Assembly: GCF_013523125.1 (NCBI RefSeq)
Contig: NZ_JAAMQJ010000035.1
Coordinates: forward strand, 1-54,344
Length of the DNA stretch: 54,344 nucleotides
Reading direction: 5' to 3'
Source of the DNA: Pseudomonas entomophila
GTDB taxonomy: Bacteria > Pseudomonadota > Gammaproteobacteria > Pseudomonadales > Pseudomonadaceae
Positions within the stretch are counted from its first letter, which is position 1. The number at the start of each line of letters is the position of its first letter. The notes below the pieces were generated by a model. It was not told the origin of the DNA, ran no database searches, and saw nothing but the letters and a program-made list of their open reading frames with translations. Positions 16,547-24,191 of the stretch are shown here, piece after piece. The translations under genes were made by a program, and so were the position numbers.

Positions 16547-17638
16547 TTAGTATTCCCAGAAGATCCGCTGCAGCTCTTTGCTGTCCTGGGTCTTGGTCAT
16601 GGCGACCATGGCCAGGATGCGGGCCTTCTGCGGGTTCAGGTCATGGGCGACGACCCAGTCGTTCTTGTCGTCGGGCTGCTCGGCGTTACGCAGGACGAAG
16701 CCGCCCTGGTTGACGTGCGAGGAGCGGATGATCTGCACGCCGTTCTTGCGCAGCTCCTGCAGGGCCGGTACCACGCGGGAGGACACCGAGCCGTTGCCGG
16801 TGCCGGCGTGGATCAGTGCCTTGGCGCCGTTCTGGGCCAGGGCCTTGTACGCGGTGTCGGTCACGTTGCCGTAGCCGTAGGCGATGTCCACCTGCGGCAG
16901 GCTGCTGATCTGCTTGATATCGAATTCCGAGTCGACGGTGTGGCGCTTGGCCGGCAGGCGGAACCAGTACGACTTGCCTTCCACGACCATGCCCATCGGG
17001 CCCCAGGCGCTCTTGAACGCTTCGGTCTTGATGTTGACCGACTTGCTGACATCGCGGCCCGACTGGATTTCATCGTTCATGGTCACCAGGACGCCCTTGC
17101 CACGCGACTGCTTGTCGCTGGCGACGGCCACGGCGTTGTACAGGTTGAGCATGCCATCGGCGGACATGGCCGTGCCTGGGCGCATGGAGCCGACCACCAC
17201 GATCGGTTTCTCGGTCTTCTCCACCAGGTTCAGGAAGTAGGCGGTTTCTTCCAGGGTGTCGGTGCCATGGGTGATGACGATGCCGTCGACGTCTGGGCTG
17301 TCGGCCAGTTCGGCGACGCGCTTGCCCAGTTGCAGCAGGTTTTCGTTGCTGATGCTTTCCGAGGCGATCTGCATCACCTGTTCGCCACGCACCTTGGCCA
17401 GGTTGCCCAGTTCCGGCACGCCTGCGATCAGCTTGTCGACGCCCACCTTGGCCGCCTGGTAGGTGGCGCTGTTGGCGGTACTGGCGCCGGCCCCGGCGAT
17501 GGTGCCGCCGGTGGCCAGGATCACGACATTGGCCAGAGCCTGCTGTTGCTTGGCCTCTTCGGCGCTGACATGGGCTGGCAAGGCCAGCAGCAGTGCAAGG
17601 GCACTGGGGATGAAGGTCTTCATGGCGACGTGGATCAT
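16547..17638 (-). CDS. ansB: Periplasmic glutaminase-asparaginase
   Basis: The 363-residue precursor hydrolyses L-glutamine and L-asparagine to the acids and ammonia in the periplasm. The signal peptide is about residues 1-25 (ending AHVSA). The nucleophilic threonine is in ILATGGTIAGAG, the second catalytic T-D pair is in THGTDTLEET, and the catalytic lysine is in VLVTMNDEIQSGRDVSK. The sequence reads as the pseudomonad glutaminase-asparaginase type. I take the ATG at 17638 (MIHVAMKTF) because its length matches that type; the ATG at 17623 is also possible. The long upstream extension from 17881 is an artefact of GC-rich DNA. Confidence 0.9.
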   Translation of the reverse strand: MIHVAMKTFIPSALALLLALPAHVSAEEAKQQQALANVVILATGGTIAGAGASTANSATYQAAKVGVDKLIAGVPELGNLAKVRGEQVMQIASESISNENLLQLGKRVAELADSPDVDGIVITHGTDTLEETAYFLNLVEKTEKPIVVVGSMRPGTAMSADGMLNLYNAVAVASDKQSRGKGVLVTMNDEIQSGRDVSKSVNIKTEAFKSAWGPMGMVVEGKSYWFRLPAKRHTVDSEFDIKQISSLPQVDIAYGYGNVTDTAYKALAQNGAKALIHAGTGNGSVSSRVVPALQELRKNGVQIIRSSHVNQGGFVLRNAEQPDDKNDWVVAHDLNPQKARILAMVAMTKTQDSKELQRIFWEY

Positions 17639-17891
17639 TATTGTTCTCGCTCTTCCTAAATGAGATGGGCTGTATTGCCCAGCAAATTCAGGCAGTTTTC
17701 GTACCAACCTGGTCACACTGCCTGATGGCGCAGCTGATGGACATTCGCGAGGCGTGGAGCCGGTGCGCAAGGCAGGCATGCAGGGGCGGGCGTTCGGTGC
17801 TCCGAACGAGCTGTCGCGGCCTCGTTCGGTTTTTCGTGCAGGTTCGTTCAGGCGTGGTCGCGTGCGGGGTGCGATGCCCACGCACGCCCGG

Positions 17892-18101
17892 TCACGGCGC
17901 AGGATCTTGCGCGGTGATGGCGCGCGGTGCGTGCCGCTCGAGTACCTGTTCAGTGAAGGCGCGTGCCGCCTGACCGCCCAAATCGCGCACCAGCAGGTCG
18001 ATCGCGATCAACAACAGCTCTTCAGGGGTGCCTGGGCTATAGGCGCTCTGGCCCTCCGGCCACTTGACCTTGATGTCGGCATCGATGCTATGACGGCTCA
18101 T
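17892..18101 (-). CDS. Small hypothetical protein
   Basis: A 69-residue acidic protein starting MSRHSIDADIKVKWPEGQSAYSPGTPEELLLIAIDLL. The even composition and the amphipathic C-terminal helix (DLGGQAARAFTEQVLERH) suggest a genuine gene. I recognise no domain. The start at 18101 is chosen over 18185 because of its composition and because the extension looks like translated intergenic DNA. The 253 bases between it and ansB hold no other evident feature. Confidence 0.5.
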   Translation of the reverse strand: MSRHSIDADIKVKWPEGQSAYSPGTPEELLLIAIDLLVRDLGGQAARAFTEQVLERHAPRAITAQDPAP

Positions 18102-18399
18102 GAGTGTTCTCGTGGCAGGGTGGACGTGGGTGAGCGGCAGGCATTCGTCTCCTCGCTCAGCGGAGCAGGCCAAGGCCTTGGGCATGTGAGGGTGTCTTGG
18201 GTGTGCATGGCGGACTCTACGGCATGAGCATGAAGGTCTGGGTTGGCCTGGCGGGCGTGCCGTTTCGAAGGGCGTAAGATCCGGTCACGATTGCAATGGG
18301 CCAGCCTGTGCGGATTTAAGGCACACTCGACAGGTTTTGCAACAAACGCTTGATGGCATTGTCGCATTAGGCAGCCCACGTGATCGATTAGGAGGATTC

Positions 18400-18726
18400 A
18401 TGTTTCATACTCGCGCTTCCCTGGCGGCCTTGCTGGTCGCTGCAGCCCTGGCCGGGTGCAGTATCGGAGGGGGCTCGGACGATCGTGACGCTACGTCTGC
18501 GGCTGCAGCGGCCGATGAGGGCGGGCGCTGCTCGGCCAGCGGTGCCGACTTCGCCATGGGCAAGCCGGCCAGCGCCGACTTGCTGGAGCAGGCGCGCAAG
18601 GCCAGCGGCGCCCAGTATGCGCGTATCCTCAAGCCTGATGACATGGTGACGCTGGAATACCGTTCCGAGCGCCTGAACCTGAACGTGGATGGGCAAGGTG
18701 TGGTGAACCGCATCAACTGTGGCTGA
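18400..18726 (+). CDS. I78 family peptidase-inhibitor-like lipoprotein
   Basis: The 108-residue precursor has a lipobox (AALAGC, cysteine at about residue 20) and a low-complexity D/A linker. A C-terminal domain of about 55 residues matches the I78 (elastase inhibitor) family: GKPASADLLEQARKASG, then ARILKPDDMVTLEYRSERLNL and the terminal GVVNRINCG. The two cysteines of the mature domain (GGRCSA and NCG) could form a disulfide. It would sit at the envelope and may protect against proteases. The ATG at 18400 follows a GGAGGA site. Confidence 0.82.
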   Translation: MFHTRASLAALLVAAALAGCSIGGGSDDRDATSAAAAADEGGRCSASGADFAMGKPASADLLEQARKASGAQYARILKPDDMVTLEYRSERLNLNVDGQGVVNRINCG

Positions 18727-18865
18727 GTGCGTCCAGCGGGGGGCGTCCGTGCGCTGCCCGTTGCGGTCGGTTCGGCGCCCTGGCAGGGACGACCTGCGGC
18801 ACGGCAGCGTGACTGCGGGGCAGGGAGCGGCTCCTGCGGCACATGCTCGTACTGCCCGTTCCGGG

Positions 18866-18893
18866 TATAAAAAAACCCGCCAGAAGGCGGGTT
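18866..18893. terminator. Bidirectional terminator between I78 gene and cold-shock gene
   Basis: The stem AACCCGCC/GGCGGGTT (18874-18881, 18886-18893) is flanked by an A-run on the left, which is a T-run for the leftward cold-shock transcript, and by TCTTTT on the right. Confidence 0.85.
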
Positions 18894-18915
18894 CTTTTAC
18901 AGCGGTAAGCCCGAA

Positions 18916-19128
18916 TTACTCCGGACGAACCTGTGCAGCCTGCATGCCCTTCTGACCACGTTCAGCAACGAACGAAACGGTCTGGCCTTCTTTCAGGCTC
19001 TTGAAGCCGTCGGATTCGATGGCCTTGAAGTGAACGAACAGGTCGTCGCCGCCGCCTGCTGGGGTGATGAAGCCGTAGCCTTTTTCATCATTGAACCATT
19101 TGACGGTGCCTTGTTGGCGATTGGACAT
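18916..19128 (-). CDS. Cold-shock protein, CspA family
   Basis: A 70-residue OB-fold RNA chaperone. The RNP1 (KGYGFI) and RNP2 (DLFVHF) motifs are intact, and the family start GTVKWFNDEKG is clear. It melts RNA secondary structure in the cytoplasm. Its AT-rich leader (19129-19250) is long, as is typical for genes controlled at the level of mRNA structure. The name within the paralogous csp family cannot be fixed from sequence. Confidence 0.95.
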   Translation of the reverse strand: MSNRQQGTVKWFNDEKGYGFITPAGGGDDLFVHFKAIESDGFKSLKEGQTVSFVAERGQKGMQAAQVRPE

Positions 19129-19287
19129 GGGTGAATCTCCGGAATCTTGAAATTTTTCAGTAGTGCGATGTGGCCGAGGCTACAGACTGCACGCGTCACA
19201 TCATAGTCTAATTTTGCGCGTGTCGCGTCAATTACCTTTGCACAATCGTGATCCAGCGCAAAAGAACGATGAATCCTGTACGAAGCT

Positions 19288-19590
19288 TCAGCGCGCAGCG
19301 CAGGCCTTGGCCACGACAGCCTGGGCTTTTTCCATCAGCTTGGCATCGACGCCCTGCTTGCTGTCGAGCTGCTCGATCTCCTTGGTGCTGAAGTTCTTCT
19401 CGATCGCCCCAGCGCCGCATTCGCAGTGCTGCTTGGCAGCGGCGGCATCCAGGCCTTTGCTGCTCGCCACCTGGGTGCATTGAGCCATGTAGGCGTCTTT
19501 CTTGCCGGCTGGCCACGCTTCGGCGTGGGCTGCCAGGGGCAGCATCAGGGCACCTGCCGCGGTCAGGGCCAGAAGAGACTGAAATCGCAT
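19288..19590 (-). CDS. Small periplasmic protein with paired cysteines
   Basis: The 100-residue precursor has a Sec signal peptide (about 1-22, ending PLAAHA) and a helical mature domain with cysteines in MAQCTQV, KQHCECG and AKACAAR, probably disulfide-bonded. I do not recognise a named family. The start at 19590 is chosen because it puts the signal peptide at the terminus and has a GGAGT site ahead. Confidence 0.65.
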   Translation of the reverse strand: MRFQSLLALTAAGALMLPLAAHAEAWPAGKKDAYMAQCTQVASSKGLDAAAAKQHCECGAGAIEKNFSTKEIEQLDSKQGVDAKLMEKAQAVVAKACAAR

Positions 19591-19920
19591 AACCGTTAAC
19601 TCCTTCGGTAAGGTCTCATCAAGAGTAGGGTGGTTCCGGCAATTGTGACGGGCAATCAAGGCCACAAGTTCACCGGCAGGTTGGGATTCCCAAATATTCA
19701 TAGGGTGGCTCGGCAGGGCGTGCTAGCATGACCGGCTCACGACGGGCCAGCCTGGCCTCGTCGTCATTCTTCCAGTCACTCTGGTTCGACCCTGGCAAGC
19801 TCAACGGCTTCTGCCACTGTGAGGCAGGCTTTCCCGCGGGAAAGGCAGGGCGGATCTTGTACTGGCTCATCCCAACCCACGTGACCTTTGGTAGGGGTCA
19901 CCACTAGGAGAGGAGGCGCC
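19591..19920. other. Intergenic region upstream of thrS
   Basis: No confident gene is seen in these 330 bases. They hold a 16-bp perfect palindrome CTTTCCCGCGGGAAAG (19829-19844) and a hairpin GTGACC/GGTCAC (19881-19886, 19896-19901) just before the thrS ribosome binding site. The latter could affect thrS translation, which in enterics is autoregulated by a structured leader. Confidence 0.45.
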
Positions 19921-21843
19921 ATGCCCGTAATCACTCTTCCCGATGGCAGTCAGCGGTCCTTCGAGCAGGCCGTCAGCGTTGCCGACGTCGCCGCATCCAT
20001 CGGCGCAGGCCTGGCCAAGGCCACCCTGGCCGGCAAGGTCGACGGCAAGCTGGTCGACGCCTGCGACCTGATCGACCACGATGCCACGCTGCAGATCATC
20101 ACGGCGAAGGACCAGGAGGGGCTGGACATCATCCGCCACTCCTGTGCCCACCTGATCGGTCATGCGGTCAAGCAGCTGTACCCGACGGCCAAGATGGTCA
20201 TCGGCCCGGTGATCGATGAAGGCTTCTACTACGACATCGCCTACGAACGCCCCTTCACCCCCGAAGACCTGGCGGCCATCGAAGCGCGCATGCGGCAGCT
20301 GATCGACACCGACTACGACGTGATCAAGAAGATGACCCCGCGCGCCGAGGTCATCGACGTCTTTGCCAGCCGTGGCGAGGACTACAAGCTGCGTCTGGTC
20401 GAAGACATGCCGGACGAGCAGGCCATGGGCCTGTACTACCACGAAGAATACGTCGACATGTGCCGGGGTCCGCACGTGCCGAACACGCGCTTCCTCAAGG
20501 CGTTCAAGCTGACCAAGCTGTCCGGCGCCTACTGGCGTGGCGATGCCAAGAACGAACAGCTGCAGCGTGTCTATGGCACCGCCTGGGCCGACAAGAAGCA
20601 GTTGGCCGCGTACATCCAGCGCATCGAGGAAGCCGAGAAGCGCGACCACCGCAAGATCGGCAAGCAGCTCGACCTGTTCCACCTGCAGGAAGAGGCGCCA
20701 GGCATGGTGTTCTGGCACCCGGCCGGCTGGACGGTGTACCAGGTGCTCGAGCAGTACATGCGCCAGGTCCAGCGTGACAACGGCTACCTCGAGATCAAGA
20801 CGCCGCAGGTGGTCGATCGCGTGCTGTGGGAGCGTTCCGGCCACTGGTCCAACTACGCCGAGAACATGTTCACCACCTCGTCGGAAAGCCGCGACTTCGC
20901 CGTCAAGCCGATGAACTGCCCGTGCCACGTGCAGGTGTTCAACCAGGGCCTGAAGTCCTACCGTGACCTGCCGCTGCGCCTGGCCGAGTTCGGTGCCTGC
21001 CACCGCAACGAGCCCTCTGGCGCTCTGCACGGCATCATGCGCGTGCGCGGCTTCACCCAGGACGACGCGCACATCTTCTGCACCGAAGATCAGGTGAAGA
21101 AGGAGGCTGCCGACTTCATCCGCCTGACCCTCGACGTCTACAAGGACTTCGGGTTCACCGACGTCGCCATGAAGCTCTCGACCCGTCCCGCCAAGCGTGT
21201 GGGTTCCGAAGAGCTGTGGGATCGCGCCGAAGGTGCTTTGGCCGATGCGTTGAACGAATCGGGCCTGGAGTGGGAATACCAGCCGGGCGAGGGCGCGTTC
21301 TACGGGCCGAAGATCGAGTTCACCCTGCGCGACTGCCTGGGCCGTAACTGGCAGTGCGGCACGCTGCAGTACGACCCGAACCTGCCTGAGCGCCTGGACG
21401 CCAGCTACATCGCCGAGGACAACAACCGTCGTCGTCCGGTGATGCTGCACCGCGCCATCCTCGGTTCGTTCGAGCGCTTCATCGGCATGCTCATCGAGCA
21501 TTACGCCGGTGTCTTCCCCGCGTGGCTGGCGCCGACCCAGGCGGTGATCATGAATATCACCGACAAACAGGCCGATTTTGCCCTTGACGTGGAAAAAACT
21601 CTGAATTCCAGCGGATTCCGTGCCAAGTGCGACTTGAGAAATGAGAAGATCGGCTTTAAAATCCGCGAGCATACCTTGCTCAGGGTCCCGTATCTTTTGG
21701 TTATAGGGGACCGCGAGGTCGAAACGCAAACCGTCGCTGTGCGGACTCGTGAAGGTGCGGACCTGGGCTCCATGCCCGTCACCCAGTTCACCGAGCTCCT
21801 GGCGCATGCGGTTTCCCGGCGTGGTCGCCAAGAATCGGAGTAA
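19921..21843 (+). CDS. thrS: Threonyl-tRNA synthetase
   Basis: The 640-residue class II synthetase charges tRNA-Thr. Domains in order are: TGS (1-61), the editing domain with HSCAHLIGHA (about 72-81), the catalytic core, and the anticodon-binding domain (about 540-640). Within the core, NCPCH supplies a zinc-ligand cysteine, FGACHRNEPSGALHG contains motif 2, and GSFERFIGMLIEHYAG is motif 3. The ATG at 19921 follows a strong AGGAGAGGAGG site; upstream in-frame codons have no family match. Its stop overlaps the next reading frame (TAATG), and infC begins right after it. Confidence 0.97.
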   Translation: MPVITLPDGSQRSFEQAVSVADVAASIGAGLAKATLAGKVDGKLVDACDLIDHDATLQIITAKDQEGLDIIRHSCAHLIGHAVKQLYPTAKMVIGPVIDEGFYYDIAYERPFTPEDLAAIEARMRQLIDTDYDVIKKMTPRAEVIDVFASRGEDYKLRLVEDMPDEQAMGLYYHEEYVDMCRGPHVPNTRFLKAFKLTKLSGAYWRGDAKNEQLQRVYGTAWADKKQLAAYIQRIEEAEKRDHRKIGKQLDLFHLQEEAPGMVFWHPAGWTVYQVLEQYMRQVQRDNGYLEIKTPQVVDRVLWERSGHWSNYAENMFTTSSESRDFAVKPMNCPCHVQVFNQGLKSYRDLPLRLAEFGACHRNEPSGALHGIMRVRGFTQDDAHIFCTEDQVKKEAADFIRLTLDVYKDFGFTDVAMKLSTRPAKRVGSEELWDRAEGALADALNESGLEWEYQPGEGAFYGPKIEFTLRDCLGRNWQCGTLQYDPNLPERLDASYIAEDNNRRRPVMLHRAILGSFERFIGMLIEHYAGVFPAWLAPTQAVIMNITDKQADFALDVEKTLNSSGFRAKCDLRNEKIGFKIREHTLLRVPYLLVIGDREVETQTVAVRTREGADLGSMPVTQFTELLAHAVSRRGRQESE

Positions 21844-21848
21844 TGACT

Positions 21849-22394
21849 ATTAAGCGTGATATGAGAAACGATAAACGAGCTGCCCCGAAGGCCCCGATCA
21901 ACGAGAATATCTCGGCACGCGAGGTTCGGTTAATTGGCGCGGATGGCGAGCAGGTTGGCATCGTCTCGATCGATGAAGCGCTTCGTATCGCTGAAGAAGC
22001 GAAGCTGGATCTGGTAGAAATTTCTGCCGATGCCGTACCTCCTGTCTGCAAGGTCATGGACTACGGCAAGCACCTCTTCGAGAAGAAGAAGCAGGCCAAC
22101 GAGGCCAAGAAAAACCAGAAGCAGATCCAGATCAAAGAAATCAAGTTTCGTCCAGGGACGGAGGAAGGGGATTACCAGGTAAAACTACGCAACCTGGTAC
22201 GTTTCCTTAGTGAAGGGGACAAGGCCAAGATCTCTCTGAGATTCCGTGGTCGTGAGATGGCCCACCAGGAGCTGGGCATGGAGCTGTTGAAGCGGGTCGA
22301 AGGTGACCTCGTGGAATACGGCACCGTCGAGCAGCATCCTAAGATGGAAGGACGCCAGCTGATGATGGTCATCGCCCCCAAGAAAAAGAAATAA
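21849..22394 (+). CDS. infC: Translation initiation factor IF-3, AUU start
   Basis: IF-3 binds the 30S subunit, prevents premature 50S joining and proofreads start codons. The protein of about 181 residues has the N-terminal domain (ENISAREVRLIGADGEQVGIVS), the lysine-rich linker helix and the C-terminal domain (KFRPGTEEGDYQVKLRNLVRFL). An in-frame ATG overlaps the thrS stop at 21843, but the GGAG site (21837-21840) is only 2 bases from it. The same site is 8 bases from ATT at 21849, the ideal distance. ATT (AUU) is therefore the likely start, as in enterics, where it enables IF-3 autoregulation. Confidence 0.93.
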   Translation: MKRDMRNDKRAAPKAPINENISAREVRLIGADGEQVGIVSIDEALRIAEEAKLDLVEISADAVPPVCKVMDYGKHLFEKKKQANEAKKNQKQIQIKEIKFRPGTEEGDYQVKLRNLVRFLSEGDKAKISLRFRGREMAHQELGMELLKRVEGDLVEYGTVEQHPKMEGRQLMMVIAPKKKK

Positions 22395-22453
22395 CCACCA
22401 GGGCACGGCAGGCCTTGCGGTTATGTTTATCCACTCAATGCGGAGTTCCGAAC

Positions 22454-22648
22454 ATGCCAAAGATGAAAACCAAAAGCGGTGCAGCGAAGCGTTTCTTGAA
22501 AACCGCTTCCGGCTTCAAGCACAAGCACGCTTTCAAGAGCCACATCCTGACCAAAATGTCGACCAAGCGTAAGCGTCAATTGCGTGGTAGCAGCTTGCTG
22601 CACCCGTCCGACGTCGCGAAAGTCGCGCGCATGCTGCGCGTTCGTTAA
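22454..22648 (+). CDS. rpmI: 50S ribosomal protein L35
   Basis: A 64-residue, highly basic protein beginning MPKMKTKSGAAKRF, as expected for L35. It lies between infC and rplT in the conserved infC-rpmI-rplT operon. In enterics L20 represses rpmI and rplT by binding the mRNA upstream; the 60-base infC-rpmI gap could take part, but I cannot fold it reliably. Confidence 0.97.
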   Translation: MPKMKTKSGAAKRFLKTASGFKHKHAFKSHILTKMSTKRKRQLRGSSLLHPSDVAKVARMLRVR

Positions 22649-22676
22649 TTCTGGTCAACGATAGAGGAAGTTACTC

Positions 22677-23033
22677 ATGGCTCGTGTAAAGCGTGGCGTC
22701 ATCGCTCGTAAGCGTCACAAGAAAATCCTGAAACTGGCTAAAGGCTACTATGGTGCACGCTCGCGCGTGTTCCGCGTTGCCAAGCAGGCTGTCATCAAGG
22801 CGGGTCAATACGCCTACCGTGACCGTCGTCAGAAGAAGCGTCAGTTCCGCGCACTGTGGATCGCTCGTATCAACGCCGGTGCCCGCACCAACGGTCTGTC
22901 CTACAGCCGTCTGATTGCTGGCCTGAAAAAGGCGTCGATCGAAATCGACCGCAAGGTTCTGGCCGATCTGGCAGTGAACGAAAAAGCGGCGTTTGCTGCG
23001 ATTGTCGAGAAAGCTAAAGCCGTTCTGGCTTAA
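22677..23033 (+). CDS. rplT: 50S ribosomal protein L20
   Basis: This 118-residue basic protein starts MARVKRGVIARKRHKK and is full length. L20 is needed early in 50S assembly and is a translational repressor of its own operon in related bacteria. It is preceded by GAGGAAG and stands 28 bases after rpmI. Confidence 0.97.
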   Translation: MARVKRGVIARKRHKKILKLAKGYYGARSRVFRVAKQAVIKAGQYAYRDRRQKKRQFRALWIARINAGARTNGLSYSRLIAGLKKASIEIDRKVLADLAVNEKAAFAAIVEKAKAVLA

Positions 23034-23088
23034 GTACCCACGACAATCACCCGGCGGCGCTCGCGGCGTCGGGTATTGAACGTCATCG

Positions 23089-23121
23089 ATAGGGGAAGAG
23101 CCTGTAAAGCTCTTCCCCTAT
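23089..23121 (+). terminator. Hairpin in the pheS leader (possible attenuator)
   Basis: Perfect 13-bp arms ATAGGGGAAGAGC (23089-23101) and GCTCTTCCCCTAT (23109-23121) enclose CTGTAAA. It ends 20 bases before pheS and has only a weak T tract (TTTCGT). No phenylalanine-rich leader peptide is seen, unlike the enteric pheM attenuator. Confidence 0.6.
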
Positions 23122-23141
23122 TTCGTATCTGGAGTCTGTAC

Positions 23142-24158
23142 ATGGAAAACCTGGATGCGCTGGTCTCTCAAGCCCTGGAGGCCGTGGAGCGCGCTGAAGA
23201 CATCAATGCCCTGGAGCAGATCCGGGTTCACTACCTCGGCAAGAAAGGCGAACTGACCCAGGTGATGAAGACCCTGGGCAACCTGCCGGCCGACGAACGA
23301 CCGAAGGTCGGGGCGCTGATCAACGACGCCAAGGAACGCGTCACCGTCGTGCTCAACGCCCGCAAGGCCGCGTTCGAAGAGGCCGCCCTGAGTGCGCGCC
23401 TGGCCGCCGAGTGCATTGATGTGACCTTGCCAGGCCGTGGCCAGACCACCGGTGGCCTGCACCCGGTCACCCGTACCCTCGAGCGCATCGAACAGTTCTT
23501 CACCCACATCGGCTACGGCATCGCTGAAGGCCCCGAGGTCGAAGACGACTACCACAACTTCGAAGCGCTCAACATCCCCGGCCACCACCCGGCGCGGGCG
23601 ATGCACGATACCTTCTACTTCAACGCGAACATGCTGTTGCGCACGCACACCTCGCCGGTGCAGGTGCGGACCATGGAGTCCAGCCAGCCGCCGATCCGCA
23701 TCGTCTGCCCAGGCCGCGTGTACCGCTGCGACTCGGATATCACCCATTCGCCGATGTTCCACCAGGTCGAAGGCCTACTGGTTGATCGCGACATCAATTT
23801 TGCCGACCTCAAAGGCACCATCGAAGAATTCCTGCGCGTGTTCTTCGAGAAGGAACTGGCCGTGCGTTTCCGGCCTTCGTTCTTCCCCTTCACCGAGCCG
23901 TCCGCCGAAGTCGACATCCAGTGCGTGATGTGTTCCGGCAAAGGCTGCCGTGTCTGCAAGCAGACCGGCTGGCTGGAAGTCATGGGCTGCGGCATGGTGC
24001 ACCCGAACGTGCTGCGCATGTCCGGCATCGATCCGGAAGAGTACCAGGGCTTCGCCTTCGGCATGGGGGCCGAGCGCCTGGCCATGCTGCGTTACGGCGT
24101 CAACGATCTGCGTCTGTTCTTCGACAACGACCTGCGGTTCCTCGCGCAATTCCGCTAG
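23142..24158 (+). CDS. pheS: Phenylalanyl-tRNA synthetase alpha subunit
   Basis: The 338-residue catalytic subunit of the alpha2-beta2 enzyme. An N-terminal coiled coil (about 1-90) binds tRNA. The class II core follows with GLHPVTRTLERIEQFF, motif 2 around FHQVEGLLVD, and motif 3 GFAFGMGAERLAMLRYG near the end. The ATG at 23142 follows GGAG. pheT follows after 33 bases in the usual operon. Confidence 0.97.
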   Translation: MENLDALVSQALEAVERAEDINALEQIRVHYLGKKGELTQVMKTLGNLPADERPKVGALINDAKERVTVVLNARKAAFEEAALSARLAAECIDVTLPGRGQTTGGLHPVTRTLERIEQFFTHIGYGIAEGPEVEDDYHNFEALNIPGHHPARAMHDTFYFNANMLLRTHTSPVQVRTMESSQPPIRIVCPGRVYRCDSDITHSPMFHQVEGLLVDRDINFADLKGTIEEFLRVFFEKELAVRFRPSFFPFTEPSAEVDIQCVMCSGKGCRVCKQTGWLEVMGCGMVHPNVLRMSGIDPEEYQGFAFGMGAERLAMLRYGVNDLRLFFDNDLRFLAQFR

Positions 24159-24191
24159 GCCCGTACCCGACGCATATTCCAGGAGAACAGC

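Noticed and set aside
19829..19844. Palindrome CTTTCCCGCGGGAAAG before thrS as an operator
   Set aside because: A single self-complementary 16-mer in GC-rich DNA with no second copy or known regulator; too little to claim.
19670..19870. Minus-strand 66-codon ORF upstream of thrS
   Set aside because: It has no ribosome binding site and its composition looks like translated intergenic DNA; kept only as part of the described intergenic region.
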